This document shows, in pieces, positions 35,862 through 47,849 of a stretch of DNA of 64,000 nucleotides (positions are counted from its first letter, which is position 1; each line of letters starts with the position of its first letter). The stretch spans positions 24,834,728-24,898,727 of the forward strand of contig CM046354.1 in the NCBI GenBank assembly GCA_025403435.1. The letters are read 5' to 3'. Source of the DNA: Artocarpus heterophyllus (Eukaryota > Streptophyta > Magnoliopsida > Rosales > Moraceae). Both the position numbers and the translations under genes were made by a program. The notes below the pieces were generated by a model, which searched no databases, was not told where the DNA came from, and worked only from the letters and a program-made list of their open reading frames with translations.

Positions 35862-37368
35862 TCTACTTGAAAACGCGTAATCTTATCCTTCACTCATCGG
35901 CAGGCCGAACATGCGGATCGGCAGGCCAAACTGCCGATAAAAAATCTCTGCAAATCTTTTATTTTCCACCCAAGATTCTAAAGGATAAAGTCTCAGTTTT
36001 AATTCAAATAACCTAATAGCGAAGTTATCTGATCAAAACAACTTTATCTAGATTATCTCTAGGAAAATAAATCAATTCCCAATAATTCTACAAGTTTATC
36101 TTGATCTAATTTTTCCACAATTAAATCAACAGATAAATAGACAAGAATTATCCGATCTCAATAATTCAACAAGTTTATCTTGAATTAATTTTATCACAAA
36201 ATTAATACAACCGATAAACAGACATGAATTATTTGATTCTTTCAAATTTCAATCAATTTGATAAATCCGACATAAGTCACCAATTATTGAAAAAGCACGC
36301 CGTATCGTTACAGGATGTTGTGAGCTAACAAAGGGGACCAAATGGACCTATATAGTTCAAGCTCCCGATAATTACGAAACCCAATATCCTAGATATACAT
36401 TTCATAATTATCAACTCTAGCGCTACTCCACTAAAAGCTTGGAGCTGCAATCTCGAACTACATAGAATTACGAAGCCCGTATAGCTAAGTCTCCATGACA
36501 TATCATAGTGTATAGTATCTTTATATGATAATCCATAATTGGCTTAAGGACAAGTTCTGTCTTACCTTCCCGATTATTTTTATCTTACGTTCCATTATCT
36601 CACCCTCAGAAAACTTACTATCCAAAGACAGTATACCATTTGGTTACACCTATGTATCCAAATGGTTGAGTGCTCCAGCTTTCCAAATACAGGATAACAC
36701 ATATAAGAGGATATCATTACTCCTAAAGAGGAGCTATGGATTCCATATCTATGAATAACAAGTCTACGCTATCAAGAGTCATGCCTCTAATGTACCGGCA
36801 TGCATACCACTATTAAGATGTGGGTGTCATCCTTTGGTACATCAAAAGACACAAGTCAAGACAACGGGCCCACTATTCATCTTAGGATTAAGATACAATA
36901 CAAATGATTGTCTAAAGTGAATCGATTTGCCGAGATAGAATTATTAATCCAAATCAATTTACTTTATGTCCCAATCCAACACATCGTCACCTATGACAAT
37001 GTGCCAATGTTTCTATTCATGGAGTCCTCCTCCGATGGTCAAGACAAACCATCTCCCAAAAGGGATATAAACAACATAACAATCTTTACATGAATAAAGC
37101 GCCCGACTTTATTTCCTCGATTGCGGATCTTATAATTTTGGACCATCACCTTAAGAATCGTGTCTTCCACATAATCCGTCTATCATATGCCCAATTCTTA
37201 AGGTTTAGGCCGATAATCTCAGACTATTGTATGCTTAACATACATTCAACAAATATGAACGTAAAGAGGACAAGATTTGGTATATAAACAATGAATAAAT
37301 TCTTTATTGATAAAAATGTCTCCAAAAACTTATTACATTTTTACTCCATAGCGCATACATGTCTAACA
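35862..37368 (-). repeat. 3' LTR of copia B, right piece
   Basis: Continues the LTR begun at 10556 and ends CTAACA. Two copies of the 12-bp motif are at 35897 and 35918. The polypurine tract on the minus strand follows directly (37369-37383). ORFs at 36525-37287 are matched by LTR sequence elsewhere and are not genes. Confidence 0.92.
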
Positions 37369-37382
37369 ATCTCCCACTTGCA

Positions 37383-40300
37383 CTAAATGAGTAAATATGA
37401 CAAATCATGCGTCCCTATAGCTTCCACATGCCTCTCGAAGACCTCCCAGTAAGTGTCTTCGTAAATGGATAAGCTAAATCGCCCTCTGACGTGATCTTGC
37501 ACACCGTGACATACCCGCCCTCAACAAAGTTTTTTATCACATGATACTTTCGATCAATATGCTTACTCTTCTTGTGAAATCTTAGTTCCTTAGCATTAGC
37601 TACTGTCGCACTGTTATTACAGTACAGTGATACCACTTTATCCATACCAGGAACTACCTCAAGATCCCCAAGGAACTTGCGGAGCCACACTGGTTCTTTC
37701 AAAGCATCACTAGCTGTCATATACTTGGCCTCTATCGTTGAATCTGAAGTGCAATCTTGCTTAGCACTTCTCCAATTGATGGCACCACAGCCCCGAGTAA
37801 ACACAAAACCTAAAGTCGATTTCAATGAATCCAGACCAGATTGAAAATCCGAGTCAGTATATTCTAAAGGAGTTAAGTCCTCACCCAAATATACAAGTAT
37901 ATACCCTCGAGTTCTTCTCAGGTACTTGAAAATATGCTTTACCGCAACCCAATGGTTTGGTCCTAGATCTACCTGAAATCGACTTACAATCTCGACCGTA
38001 TAACTAATATCCGGTTGTGTGCAAAGCATGGCATACATGAGACTACCCACTGCTGAAGCATAAGGCACCTTCTTCAAATATTCTCTTTCTTCATAAGACT
38101 TTGGAGAGTCTTTCTTAGAAAGAGTAATTCCAGACTTAGATGGTTGCCCACCTTTCTTGGAATCCAACATTGCAAACCTCCTGAGAATTTTATCTATATA
38201 GCCGGCCTAGGACAAAACTATCATTTTGTTCCTCCTATCCCAAAAGATCTGGATAGTGAGAACAAAATTAGCCTCACCCAAGTCTTTCATGTCAAACTGC
38301 TTGGTCAACCATAATTTGACCGATGGCAATGCCCCAATTTCATTGCCAATTAGCAGAATGTCATCTACATAGAGCAGTAGAAAAACCACCTTCCCATCCT
38401 TTATGTGTTTGTAAACACATGGTTCATCCACATTTTGTGAGAACCCATGAGTCCTGATAACCTGAGCAAATCTTATGTTCCAAGAACGGGAAGCCTGCTT
38501 AAGTCTATAAATTGACTTTAGCAGCCTATCAACCTTCCCCTCTTGACCCGTGACCTTGAACCCTTCTGGTTGTTCCATATAAATGGACTCATCAAGATAG
38601 CCATTCAAAAAAGCCGTCTTGACATCCATCTGCCAAATCTTGTAGTCGAGAGCGGCAGCTATGGACAAGAGAATCTGGATGGACTTAAGCATGGCTATAG
38701 GTGAAAAGGTTTCCTCATAATCGATTCCTTCCTTTTGCATATAACCCTTAGCTACCAGTCTAGCCTTAAAGGTTTCGACCTTTCCATCCACTCCTCTTTT
38801 CCTCTTGTAGATCCACTTACACCTTATAGGTTTTACCCCTTCGAGAAGATCCACAAGCTCCCAGACTTGATTAGTCTCCATAGACTTCATCTCTATGTTT
38901 ATGGCCTCTGTCCAGAGTTTTGAATTAACATCCTCCATAGCTTCTACATAAGTATAAGGATCTCTTTCATGTTCATCCAGTTCAGCCAAGAAGACCTCTC
39001 TATTGAACATATACCTCTAAGGTTGACGCACGATCCTCCGACTACACCGAAGCCCCTGAGGTTGTTGTTCAGGTTTGTTTGCTTTTTCTATACTGATTGG
39101 AATGGTTTCATTCGGAACCTCTAGAGTGATCGGATCACTCCTTAACTCCTCAAGCACAACTTTGCTTCGAGGTTCAAAGTCGTCCATGTAACTCTCCTCA
39201 AGGAAAGTTGCATTAGTTGAAACCATGACTTTATTTTCCTCTGGGTTTTAAAAATAACTCCCTTTAGTCCCTTTTGGATATCCTATAAACATGCAAACTT
39301 TTGAATGTGCTTCCAACTTATTCAGATCCTTAAACAAGACATGAACCGGACATCCCCATATGCGAATATGGTTTAAGGATGTCTTCCTACCCGTCCACAA
39401 CTCGTGAGGAGTTTTAGGGACCGATTTTGAAGGCACATTGTTCAAAAGATAACATGCGGTTTGTACTGCATATCCCCAAAAGGATAAAGATAATGATGAA
39501 TAACTCATCATAGACCTAACCATGTCGAACAAAGTCCCATTTCTTCTCTCCGCTACACTATTCTGCTGCAGAGTGCCCGACGCAGTCAAATGGGATAAAA
39601 TCCCATTCTCTAATAAGTGTCCCAAGAACTCATCAGAAAGGTATTCTCCACCTCGATCAGATCGAAGTGCCTTTATGGGTCTACCCAATTGCTTTTCCAC
39701 TTCAGTCCAAAACTCCCTGAACTTGTCAAAAGTTTCACTTTTGTGGCACATCAGATACACATACCCATACCTTGAGTAATCGTCAATAAAAGTGACAAAG
39801 TACTCATACCCTCCTCGTGCCCGGATGTTCATCGGTCCGCAAACATCACTATGCACAATTTTAGAACCCCTTCGGCCCTATTGCCCTTAGACCCGAATGG
39901 TCTTTTGGTCATTTTACCCTCCAAACAAGATTCATATTGACGTATAGATTCTACCTTTAAGTGACTTAAAGGTCCATCCCTTACCAACCTTTGAATCCTA
40001 TTTAGGTTAATATGACCAAGGCGCAAATGCCAAAGATAAGTCTTATTAGAGTGAGAAGTTTTAAGTCTTTTAGAGCTATTATCATTTATCTTAGCATTAA
40101 GCAATAAGACCATCTTAGGTTTGATAAAATATAGATTATTTTGCATCCATCCAGAGCAGATAAAAGATTTATTTTTACGAATCACCACTTTATCATTAAA
40201 TGAAACCAAATAGGAGTCTTTAAATAAACAAGATACAGAAATTAAATTCCTTTTAAATTTAGGAACATAAAAACAATCTTGTAAAAATAAATTCCTATAA

Positions 40301-40482
40301 TTATCAAAGTAAAGATGGACATCTCCCACTGCTTCTGCTGAGACCAAGGATCCATTGCCCATCCTAAGTGTAAAGTCCTCATGTAGCAGACTTCTCGTTT
40401 CTTTGAACCCCTGCAACGAAACACAAACATGATTAGTTACGCCAGAATCTATGATCCAAATGTCACTGGAATCCGTAACCAA
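37383..40482 (-). pseudogene. copia B pol
   Basis: Minus-strand blocks: IWIIDSGVTNHVCVSLQGF (protease with D-S-G) and WHLRLGHINLNRI at 39829-40482; integrase at 39248-39856 with [25 protein letters not shown] and NSVAERRNGTL; RT at 38207-39010 with [13 protein letters not shown] intact; RNase H at 37415-38170. Stops or shifts separate these, for example TAG at plus-strand 38207-38209 (Gln in C) and a stop at the QP*RYMF position near 39015. Of the three sister copies B has the longest open RT and RNase H blocks. Confidence 0.92.
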
Positions 40483-41334
40483 ACAAGTTTCTAAATATAG
40501 AAGATCACACCTACCTCATTTGGAAAGGAAGTCCTTGCAATGCTTTTTGATATGCCCGACCTTTCCATAGAAGAAGCATTTAAGCTTCTTTGGGTTTTTC
40601 TTCTTCTTCTTCTTGTTCTTGGTGCTAGAAGGAATAGAAGACTTCCCGTACTTGGCCCGTTACTTCTTTCCATTCCCAGAGTTAGGATTGGAACCAGAAG
40701 TAGCTACCATGTTGGCCTCACCACCCGCAAGAGACTCCTTGATCAGCAGTTTGAACTCCTATAACTATTTCATCAATTCCGTCAAGGTCATATCTCGTCT
40801 ATTGCTTAAATTAAATGTAGCTCTAAATGGAATAAATTCCTTTGATAGTGTCTTAAAGACCATAGTCATCTGAGTTTCAGAATCGATGTCGCCTCCATTG
40901 GTTTGAGTCTCAGTGAGATAACCCATGACCAACATCATATGCTCCTTTACAGATGTCCCCGACCTCTGTCTACAGTTTTGAAGTTTTCGAAGCACCCCTT
41001 GCCGCTTTGTTATGGCCTGGCCTCTAAACATATCCTCAAGATTATCCAAGATCTGTTTTGTAGTCTCATAATCCTAATGTTGAGCCTACATCACATTATT
41101 CATGCTGGCCATAACATAGCAACGGGCCTAATCATTAGCATCTTTCTAGCGATCATATGCTTAGAATTGCTCATTAGTTGAGTCTCCCGTAGGCTTGGGA
41201 GGACAAGGGGTTGTCAGTACATATTTCAGTTTCTCAAAGGACAGGATGATATCTAGGTTCCGTTTTCAATCATTATAGTTCTCACCGGTTAATAGGTTTT
41301 TGTCAAGTATCGATGATAAAACGTTTTTAGACAT
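40483..41334 (-). pseudogene. copia B gag
   Basis: ATG at plus-strand 41332-41334 (MSKN...). The first block reads GENYND then TGA for the Trp of NDW. Further TAG stops lie at plus-strand 41128-41130, 41086-41088, 41074-41076, 40765-40767 and 40759-40761, each a Gln in a sister copy. The longest open part is 40765-41049. The zinc knuckle is damaged: CFFYGKVGHIKKHC, with the second Cys changed to Tyr. This is the most heavily stop-riddled gag of the family here. Confidence 0.9.
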
Positions 41335-42275
41335 TTTTAATCTACAATAAAGAATCATATACCAAACATAAGCAAACATATCATAATAATTTAGTAAGAT
41401 AACATAATCATGTAAAAACATACAAATGTGTTTATGTGTCAAAACCTTGAAAATGTCACATCCTTACAACGTAATTCATAACTCAAAATTCAACAAACTC
41501 CTAGGGGAGTCATGCTAAATTCAAACAGGAATACGGATCCCCTCCTGATTAATATAAGCCATCAAGGATCCGTATGATCCAACATATACTAATAATCATT
41601 TCTTTGGCCATTAATTTTATTAACAGAGCTCCTAAGGGAGGTTAATAATAAAATTAACGTGAGTGTATAACCATCGTTTTAATATTGTATCCATGATTTA
41701 TAATCACCACCAAAGGGTGTGCAATCATAAATCATGCTAAAATACCTTATCCTCTCATAGATCCAATATGGTGATAGAAATCCCTTCCTAGGGGTCGGGA
41801 CCACCATGTTCTGCCTATGGACCAACGATGGAGGCCTTAGGTCCTCTCTTTGAAAACCTTCTCCCACTCAATCTTTTGAAATCAAGGTTTTATTTTAAGA
41901 ATATGCATGAACAATTTTAATAATGAGCAACACTCCTTATTTTATATGACATGTTATCAATATACATGGCAAATCATATTATAATGCAGACAAGCAAAAT
42001 AATAATAACCGTAATATTATGGTCCCACCTTAGAGAATAAAAAACTAAGATTACAAGAGAATAATTGAGACATATTATCGATTCTTCATCCTTGAATCCT
42101 CAAGCTGTATCCTTCTTCATGTAATATCCATCTTCAAGTCTTCAATCCCGTATGAATCAAACACTTCATATTTTCAGTCATATCCAAATTTGATGTTTCT
42201 CAAAATTGTCCCAAAGATAAAATAAAAACTACATAAGAGAAAAAACTCCTTTTTTGAAAATTTTTCAACTCTCGG

Positions 42276-42478
42276 TCGGCAGGCCGATCTGGGTGATCGG
42301 CCTGCCGGTCATGCTCTATTGGCCTGCCAATCAAAGAGATCGGCCTGCCGACCTATGAAAGTTCGGCCTGTCGCCAAAGCTGCCTGATTTCTACCCCACT
42401 GACGGCCTACCAAACCACACGTCCAGCCTACCATTCTCTGACCATCAGCCTACCGAACTGAAATGTTCAGCATGCCGA
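42276..42478 (-). repeat. phased 12-bp near-palindrome array in the leader of copia B
   Basis: Nine copies start (plus coordinates) at 42276, 42297, 42319, 42340, 42363, 42402, 42422, 42445 and 42467. Steps are 20-23 bp with one step of 39, mirroring element C in reverse order. The copy farthest from the PBS is the one in opposite orientation, as in A and C. Confidence 0.85.
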
Positions 42479-42981
42479 CCGTGCAAAAATCTCTTATTTC
42501 AGAAAATACAATTTTTAATGCAATTCATTAATTTTACTTTCAACAATTCAAAAATATAAAATTAGAGACACAGGAAATACTGGGTGCACCATCATCCATC
42601 TTCTAGATCCGCCTTCTAGATCCGTCTTCTCCGAACAATTATTTAATGACAAAATTCTTACAAATTTAAAAATAAATAATAATTCCTAGACGGAGATGAT
42701 AGTCCACCATTTAATTACGTGAAAAACCTAGATACACATTCTAACCTCTAAGGAACCATAATCGGTATATATTAATTAATTACTAATTAATTAAATAACA
42801 ATTTAATCAACCATAATTAATTAATAAACATTCACCATATAATCCATAACAACAAATATAATATATAGAAACCTAGAGTGCAAACTCTCTATAAAATTAA
42901 ATTCAAGCATAGGAGAGATTAAGATTATAAAATTTATACATATAACATGATCACAAACTCGTAAATTTATGTAAAAACCAT

Positions 42982-42994
42982 GGCTCTGATATCA
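42982..42994 (-). promoter_or_regulatory. primer-binding site of copia B
   Basis: The minus strand reads TGATATCAGAGCC, two bases inside the LTR; one mismatch to the initiator-Met complement. Confidence 0.88.
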
Positions 42995-42996
42995 AT

Positions 42997-44484
42997 TGTT
43001 GGAAAAGTGTGTGCAGTGGAATTTTTTTTAAAAAAATTTGTATCAGAGTATTTCCAAAACAAAAGTTTGACATGCTATATGCATAAATTAACCAGATCTT
43101 ACTAACCTTTGTATGCCGAAGAACCCTCACAAAATGTGAAGAGAAGTAACATTCCAGAAGAGTCTCAACCAACTGGTCTTCTTTGCTATTCTCTATCCAT
43201 GACTGGAGTGGGTGTGGGCTCACACGTACAGCTCTTCCACCAGGTGACTCTACTTCCAACCAATCGAGAGAACCCAAAGCTAGTGTTCATGATTTGTGAA
43301 CAAAAGCTCTCAGGGAGTTTTCAGAATCTCACTAGCAGAGTATCACCCTTGATCTCTCAATTGAACTGAGTAACTCTTAAGACTTGCTCTCTTTATATAA
43401 AGGTTGGGCCTAGGGTCAGTCCTTATTAGATTAGGTCTCAAAAACTCAAAACAGAATCAAGTACGGATCAATATCTGATAAGATCCGTATGGAAACGCGT
43501 AATCTTATCCTTCGTACATCGGCAGGCCGAACAGCCTAATCGGCAGGCTGAACATGTGGATCGGCAAGCCAAACAACTGATAAAAAATCTCCGTGAATCT
43601 TTTATTTTTCACCCGAGATTTTATAGGATAAAGTCTTAGTTTTAATTCAAATAACCTAATAGAGAAGCTATCTGATCAAAACAACTTTATCTAGATTATC
43701 TCTATGAAAATAAATCAATTCCCAATAATTCTACAAGTTTATCTTGATCTAATTTATCCAAAATTAAATCAACAGATAAACAGACAAGAATTATACGATC
43801 ACAATAATTCAACAAGTTTATCTTGAATTAATTTTATCACAAAATTAATTAAACTGATAAACAGACATGAATTATTTGATTCTTCCAAATTTCACCCAAT
43901 CTGATAAATCCGACATAAGTCACCAATTATTGAAAAAGCACGCCGTATCGTTATAAGATGTCGTGAGCTAGCAAAGGGGACCAAATGGACCTATATAGTT
44001 TAAGCTCCTGATAATTACGAAACCCAATATCCTAGATATACATTTCATAATTATCAACTCCAACGCTACTCCACTAAAATCTTGGAGCTGCACTCTCGAA
44101 CTATATAGAATTATGAAGCCCGCATAGCTAAGTCTTCATAACATATCATAGTGTATCGTATCCCTATATGATAATCCATAATCGGCTTAAGGACAAGTTC
44201 TGTCTTACCTGTCTGATTATTTTTATCTTACGTTTCATTATCTCACCATCGAAAAACTTACTATCCAAAGACAATATACTCTTCGGTTACACCTATATAT
44301 CCAAATGGTTGAGTGCTCCAGTTTTCCAATTACAGGATACGTATATAAAAGGATATCATTACTCCTAAAGAGGAGCTATGGATTCCATGTCTATGAGTAA
44401 CAAGTCTACGCTATCAAGAGTCATGCCTCCAATGTACCGGCATGCATACCACTATTAAGATGTGGGTGTCACCCTTTGGTACAT
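42997..44484 (-). repeat. 5' LTR of copia B, truncated
   Basis: Starts TGTTGG at 42997; minus-strand TATA box at 43391-43399; motif copies at 43519, 43540 and 43561. It matches other LTRs until 'cctttggtacat' and then stops at element G. About 500 bp of U3 are missing from the window. The TACAT at 44480-44484 is the expected left copy of G's target duplication. Confidence 0.9.
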
Positions 44485-46645
44485 TGATGAGACTGTAAAA
44501 GTGTATATTTTCTAAGGCTTAAATCATTTATTTATGCTTTTATTTCTCATTAAAACCTCTACTTATTAGCATTTTGTGTTAATTAGTATTTTTGTGTCTT
44601 AGTGTGTAAATATGTTTAAAAATGTGTTTTTAGTGTGTTTTTATGTTTAATAGAATTTTTAGTAATTTTTAGAGTCTTTTCGGTGTGTTAAATAAGTGTC
44701 TAGTCTGTTAATAGTGAAAACCGTAAAAGTAATACGGTTATTTTATTTTGAGTTTTAGTGTGTTTGATAGTGTGTTTTAAGTTTGTAAATATGTCTTATT
44801 ATATTATTAGTAATTTCTAAAAATATTTCCAAGTCATAAAAATTATATTTGTGTCAAACCGTAAGAGACCAAAAATTTTAGGAGTTTTTATTTATTTTTG
44901 TGTGTTTTAATATAAAATAAATATTTTTGCAAATATTATGTTTGTAAAATAATAATATTAGTGTGTTTGTGATTTTTAGATTTGAAATCTGGAGGAAAAA
45001 CGGAGCAAAACGGCACCAAAATGGATAAAATCGGACATCAAATGCATCAAAAAGATAAAGGAAATTTGAATTTATATTAAATGGGACACGTGGCACCATG
45101 AGAGCCGTCAGATTCACTATCAAATCAGTCTTAGCCGTCCGAGGAAGAGACGCGTGTCAACGCGTCATCCGGTGTGTCAGTAGAATCTCGGGGTATAGTC
45201 CACGTGTCGAAGAACGATTGGCGCTTGTGATTCACGTGCCGACAAGCTGCAGACGCGTCAGAGGGGAGTCGTAGGCCGTGTCTGCTCGCGTGTGGGTGAG
45301 TCCACGTGCAGCTGTTCTTCCAGCCATTCGATACGATGACCGAGACCAATCTGACGGTCTAAAATTACTGTCCCACTGGTCCCACCTGGGCCCATTCTCA
45401 AACGCCTCTGCCAGCCATTGGACCGCGCATTCAACGAGTCAGATTGTGCCTGTTTCGTGCTGCCATGACCTGCGAAGCATAGGATCCCAAACTAAAATTC
45501 GCATATCAAAGAGCAAATCTCAGCGTGGAAATGGAGATAAGATCGGATCATTTTGATCCGATTCTTCAAACAGTGAAATATTTTCACTATAAATAGGGGC
45601 TCTCCCCCCCCGCCCCCCTCATTCAAAACACATACCTCAAGGCCTTCGGGCCTCCCTTTCCCTTTTTTTTATCTCTTAGGTAAAAAAAAAATATATAAAA
45701 TAAAATAATGCTTAAATTAGTATACAGAGTCTGGTGAGGCAGAGAGATGATCTTGTATGCGTAGTACTCTGGTATGGATTTTATCTCTATATCTATTTTG
45801 TAATGCTTATATTTTGTGGAATAAATTATATCTTTATGTTTCTGTTAATGTTGTTATGCTGCTAATTTTTACATAGATTCAGTCATGCTTTCTTTATGTA
45901 ATTTAATTGTGTTGCATAATTAATATTAATAATACTAAAGTCATGCTCGTTTATTAAGTTGAGTTTCTGCTGCATTATAGACATAGACTGGCACAGTAAA
46001 TGTTTGGTAATTCTTGATTTATTGTAGACAGAGGATTGCATAGTGTATTCTTAAACCATTTAGTAAGTCGAGGTGCTGCCGAAATTAATACAATAATTTA
46101 TTCCATAAAAATATATTAATTTTGATTTGTTATTATCTTTTCTATCTTAAAATTATGTTAATTATAATTGAGTGACAATGGTTATAATTTTCATAATTAG
46201 TGCCCCAAATCATTAGCGACAGATGATTATTTTGCTAGTTTTTATAGGAAAACCCTTACTGCATTATGGCTTGCTATATTGTCGATTTAGGTTGACCTAT
46301 ATAATTAGTAAAAAGTGCTTGCAATTAATGAGAAAAGATATAATAAATCAAATAATTATTAATTAAGAATTAAAATTCCATATCAGTTGCAAAACATACA
46401 AGGGATTCTCAAAGCTTCACCATTTTAATTTTATGCTTTAAATTTTAAATAAAATAAAAACCACAAAAATATTCATCTCATTTTAAACTCTGCTCTGAAA
46501 AAGTGCTTGCCTTTTTGAACGTTTATTTTTAACAATCTCTCGAGTTACAAATTTTTACCTCCCTGTGGATACGACAATCTTTTCTATACTACAAACGTCT
46601 ACCGTTTATTAAAAAGAATAAACATTATTTTGGGCATGACCATCA
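44485..46645 (+). repeat. 5' LTR of element G (about 2.16 kb)
   Basis: TGATG...CATCA ends. A TATA box (TATAAATA) is at 45588-45595, followed by a C-rich start region. 45087-45308 in U3 holds the G-box cluster. The ORFs called on both strands between 45131 and 45556 fall in U3 and are not supported as genes. Confidence 0.85.
45087..45308. promoter_or_regulatory. G-box/ACGCGT cluster in the U3 of element G
   Basis: Four perfect CACGTG palindromes at 45087-45092, 45201-45206, 45233-45238 and 45303-45308. The first reads ACACGTGGC and the second CCACGTGTC, both ABRE-like. Three ACGCGT palindromes lie at 45150, 45160 and 45253. All sit 280-500 bp upstream of the LTR TATA box. CACGTG is bound by plant bZIP and bHLH factors. 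Confidence 0.6.
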
Positions 46646-46649
46646 AATC

Positions 46650-46667
46650 TGGCGCCGTTGCCGGGGA
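46650..46667 (+). promoter_or_regulatory. primer-binding site of element G (tRNA-Asp)
   Basis: TGGCGCCGTTGCCGGGGA, four bases after the LTR, exactly the complement expected for a plant tRNA-Asp 3' end including CCA. Typical of Athila and related elements. Confidence 0.93.
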
Positions 46668-47171
46668 GGTGCCGTTGCTCTGTCAGATTGCTAAATTAAA
46701 CGAAAAAACAAGTAAGTAATCTATCCCTATCCTTTGTAAATATTATCTTAGTTGTTTGCATTATTAATTTGTGTGTTTATTATTAAGAAAAAATTTTTTA
46801 AAAAAAATTAATTTTTTAAAAAAAAAAACAAAAAAAAATTAAAAATAAAAGAAAAGGGGACGGATGCTTTTCACTCACTACTTTATTCATTTCAGATAAA
46901 GAAAAGCTTTGCATCCCGTCTTTTGTTTTGTAAGTTTGGGTAGTTGTAAAATTTGTTGGATTCTGTCAAAAAGGCCACCGTTGGGATTCAATCTCACGAC
47001 CATAAGGCTAACACCCTTGCCTAAGAAAGTTGGGAATTCTAAGCGTGTCCACTGTGACCCCCCAATGATCTGGGAATCCAATTAATTGAGCATTATTCAG
47101 CTTGAAAAAAATATTTTTTTTTCCTTAAAAAAAATCCAAAAAAAATTAAAAAAAAATTAAGAACAAAAAAA

Positions 47172-47813
47172 ATGATTTGGGAAATTCATCAACATTTCAT
47201 TTTAAGTTTTTCCCAACAACAGTTAGAACCATTTTATAATGCTTGGTGGAGATTTAAGGACCTACTAAATCAATATCCTTACCATGGTTTTTCTAAGGAT
47301 TATCTTTTAGAAATTTTCATATATGGGTTAAGTCTTGAAACAAGAGATTGGGTAGAGAGAGGAGATGGTACCACCGCTTTTTACCAATTATCTATTGACG
47401 AAGCCTATTATATGTTAGAAGATATGGCCGAATATGATTATTGGAGACTGAATAGTTCTAGGAACAATCTAATCTGGGAGAACAATTCAAATTTTCTAGA
47501 ACCTTGGCCTGAAACTCAACCCAAAATTTTGGAGTCAAAATTTGATTTGCAAGAAATATATAGTGACCCAAATAGGGTGAATCTAGAAGAAACTATAGAC
47601 AAATATATGGAAACCATGAGTAAAATAGAACTAGATAGGCTTGAATATTATCTTGATTCTTTAGGTGAGGAAGAAATAATAGAAGAAACTTTAGAACCCA
47701 CCAATTTTGAGGAACAACTTTTAGGAGAGGAATGTAAGGAAGAGAATGAAGACTTAGCTATAAAACAAGAACAATCATCACCCTTAGTCTTAGGAAGAGA
47801 AGGAAGAGAATGA
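47172..47813 (+). CDS. gag-like protein of element G
   Basis: An intact 213-codon ORF. Residues about 16-35 (LEPFYNAWWRFKDLLNQYPY) and the following HGFSKDYLLEIFIYGLS match the retrotransposon gag core of Athila-type elements (AWERFKDLL...CPHHG...FYNGL). Residues about 74-90 (IDEAYYMLEDMAEYDYW) match the EAYELIE-MA--NYQW block. The C-terminal third is strongly acidic (EEEIIEE, EECKEENEDL), unlike the basic nucleocapsid of a full gag, and there is no zinc knuckle. It would be a capsid-type protein. It is the only uninterrupted retroelement ORF in the window; the leader upstream is A/T-rich with no better ATG. Confidence 0.7.
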   Translation: MIWEIHQHFILSFSQQQLEPFYNAWWRFKDLLNQYPYHGFSKDYLLEIFIYGLSLETRDWVERGDGTTAFYQLSIDEAYYMLEDMAEYDYWRLNSSRNNLIWENNSNFLEPWPETQPKILESKFDLQEIYSDPNRVNLEETIDKYMETMSKIELDRLEYYLDSLGEEEIIEETLEPTNFEEQLLGEECKEENEDLAIKQEQSSPLVLGREGRE

Positions 47814-47841
47814 TTTTGGAGTTAGCTATGCTTGAGGCTGC

Positions 47842-47849
47842 TATAAATA
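47842..47849 (+). promoter_or_regulatory. TATA box upstream of the antisense ORF
   Basis: TATAAATA, 158 bp before the ATG at 48007, on the plus strand. The intervening sequence has no in-frame coding block and looks like a short untranslated leader. Whether it belongs to F or to the end of G is not settled. Confidence 0.5.

Larger units (their letters stand above)
10556..44484 (-). mobile_element. Ty1/copia element B (minus), split by gypsy E and cut at its 5' LTR
   Basis: Minus-strand order: 5' LTR 42997-44484 (truncated), PBS 42982-42994, leader, gag 40483-41334, pol 37383-40482, polypurine tract 37369-37383, 3' LTR in two pieces (10556-11041 and 35862-37368). Removing E (11042-35856) and one TAAGA copy restores a 1993-bp LTR. 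The right end was cut when the Athila-like element G inserted at 44485. Element A in this window and element C are close relatives in the opposite orientation. Confidence 0.92.
44485..47815 (+). mobile_element. Athila-like element G, gag-only (TR-GAG-like), 3' end not seen
   Basis: LTR 44485-46645 (TGATGAG...ACCATCA), PBS for tRNA-Asp at 46650-46667, an A/T-rich leader and a single gag ORF (47172-47813). No protease, RT or integrase on this strand follows. The LTR terminus with a 'ccctgtggatacgac' block and the tRNA-Asp PBS are typical of Athila/Tat-type gypsy elements and their gag-only derivatives. The right LTR is absent: at about 47815 the sequence passes into Tat element F. G is either a truncated Athila or a nonautonomous TR-GAG element. 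The right limit is approximate. Confidence 0.72.

Noticed and set aside
45131..45556. ORFs on both strands, GC-rich, gene-like composition
   Set aside because: They lie in the U3 of the element G LTR upstream of its TATA box; no family resemblance.
46887..47081. Minus-strand tRNA/SINE-like string (a 'gattgaatccc' box-B look and 'taggcaaggg' box-A look)
   Set aside because: Box spacing is too short, there is no cloverleaf, and no SINE-type tail is defined; it lies in the leader of element G.
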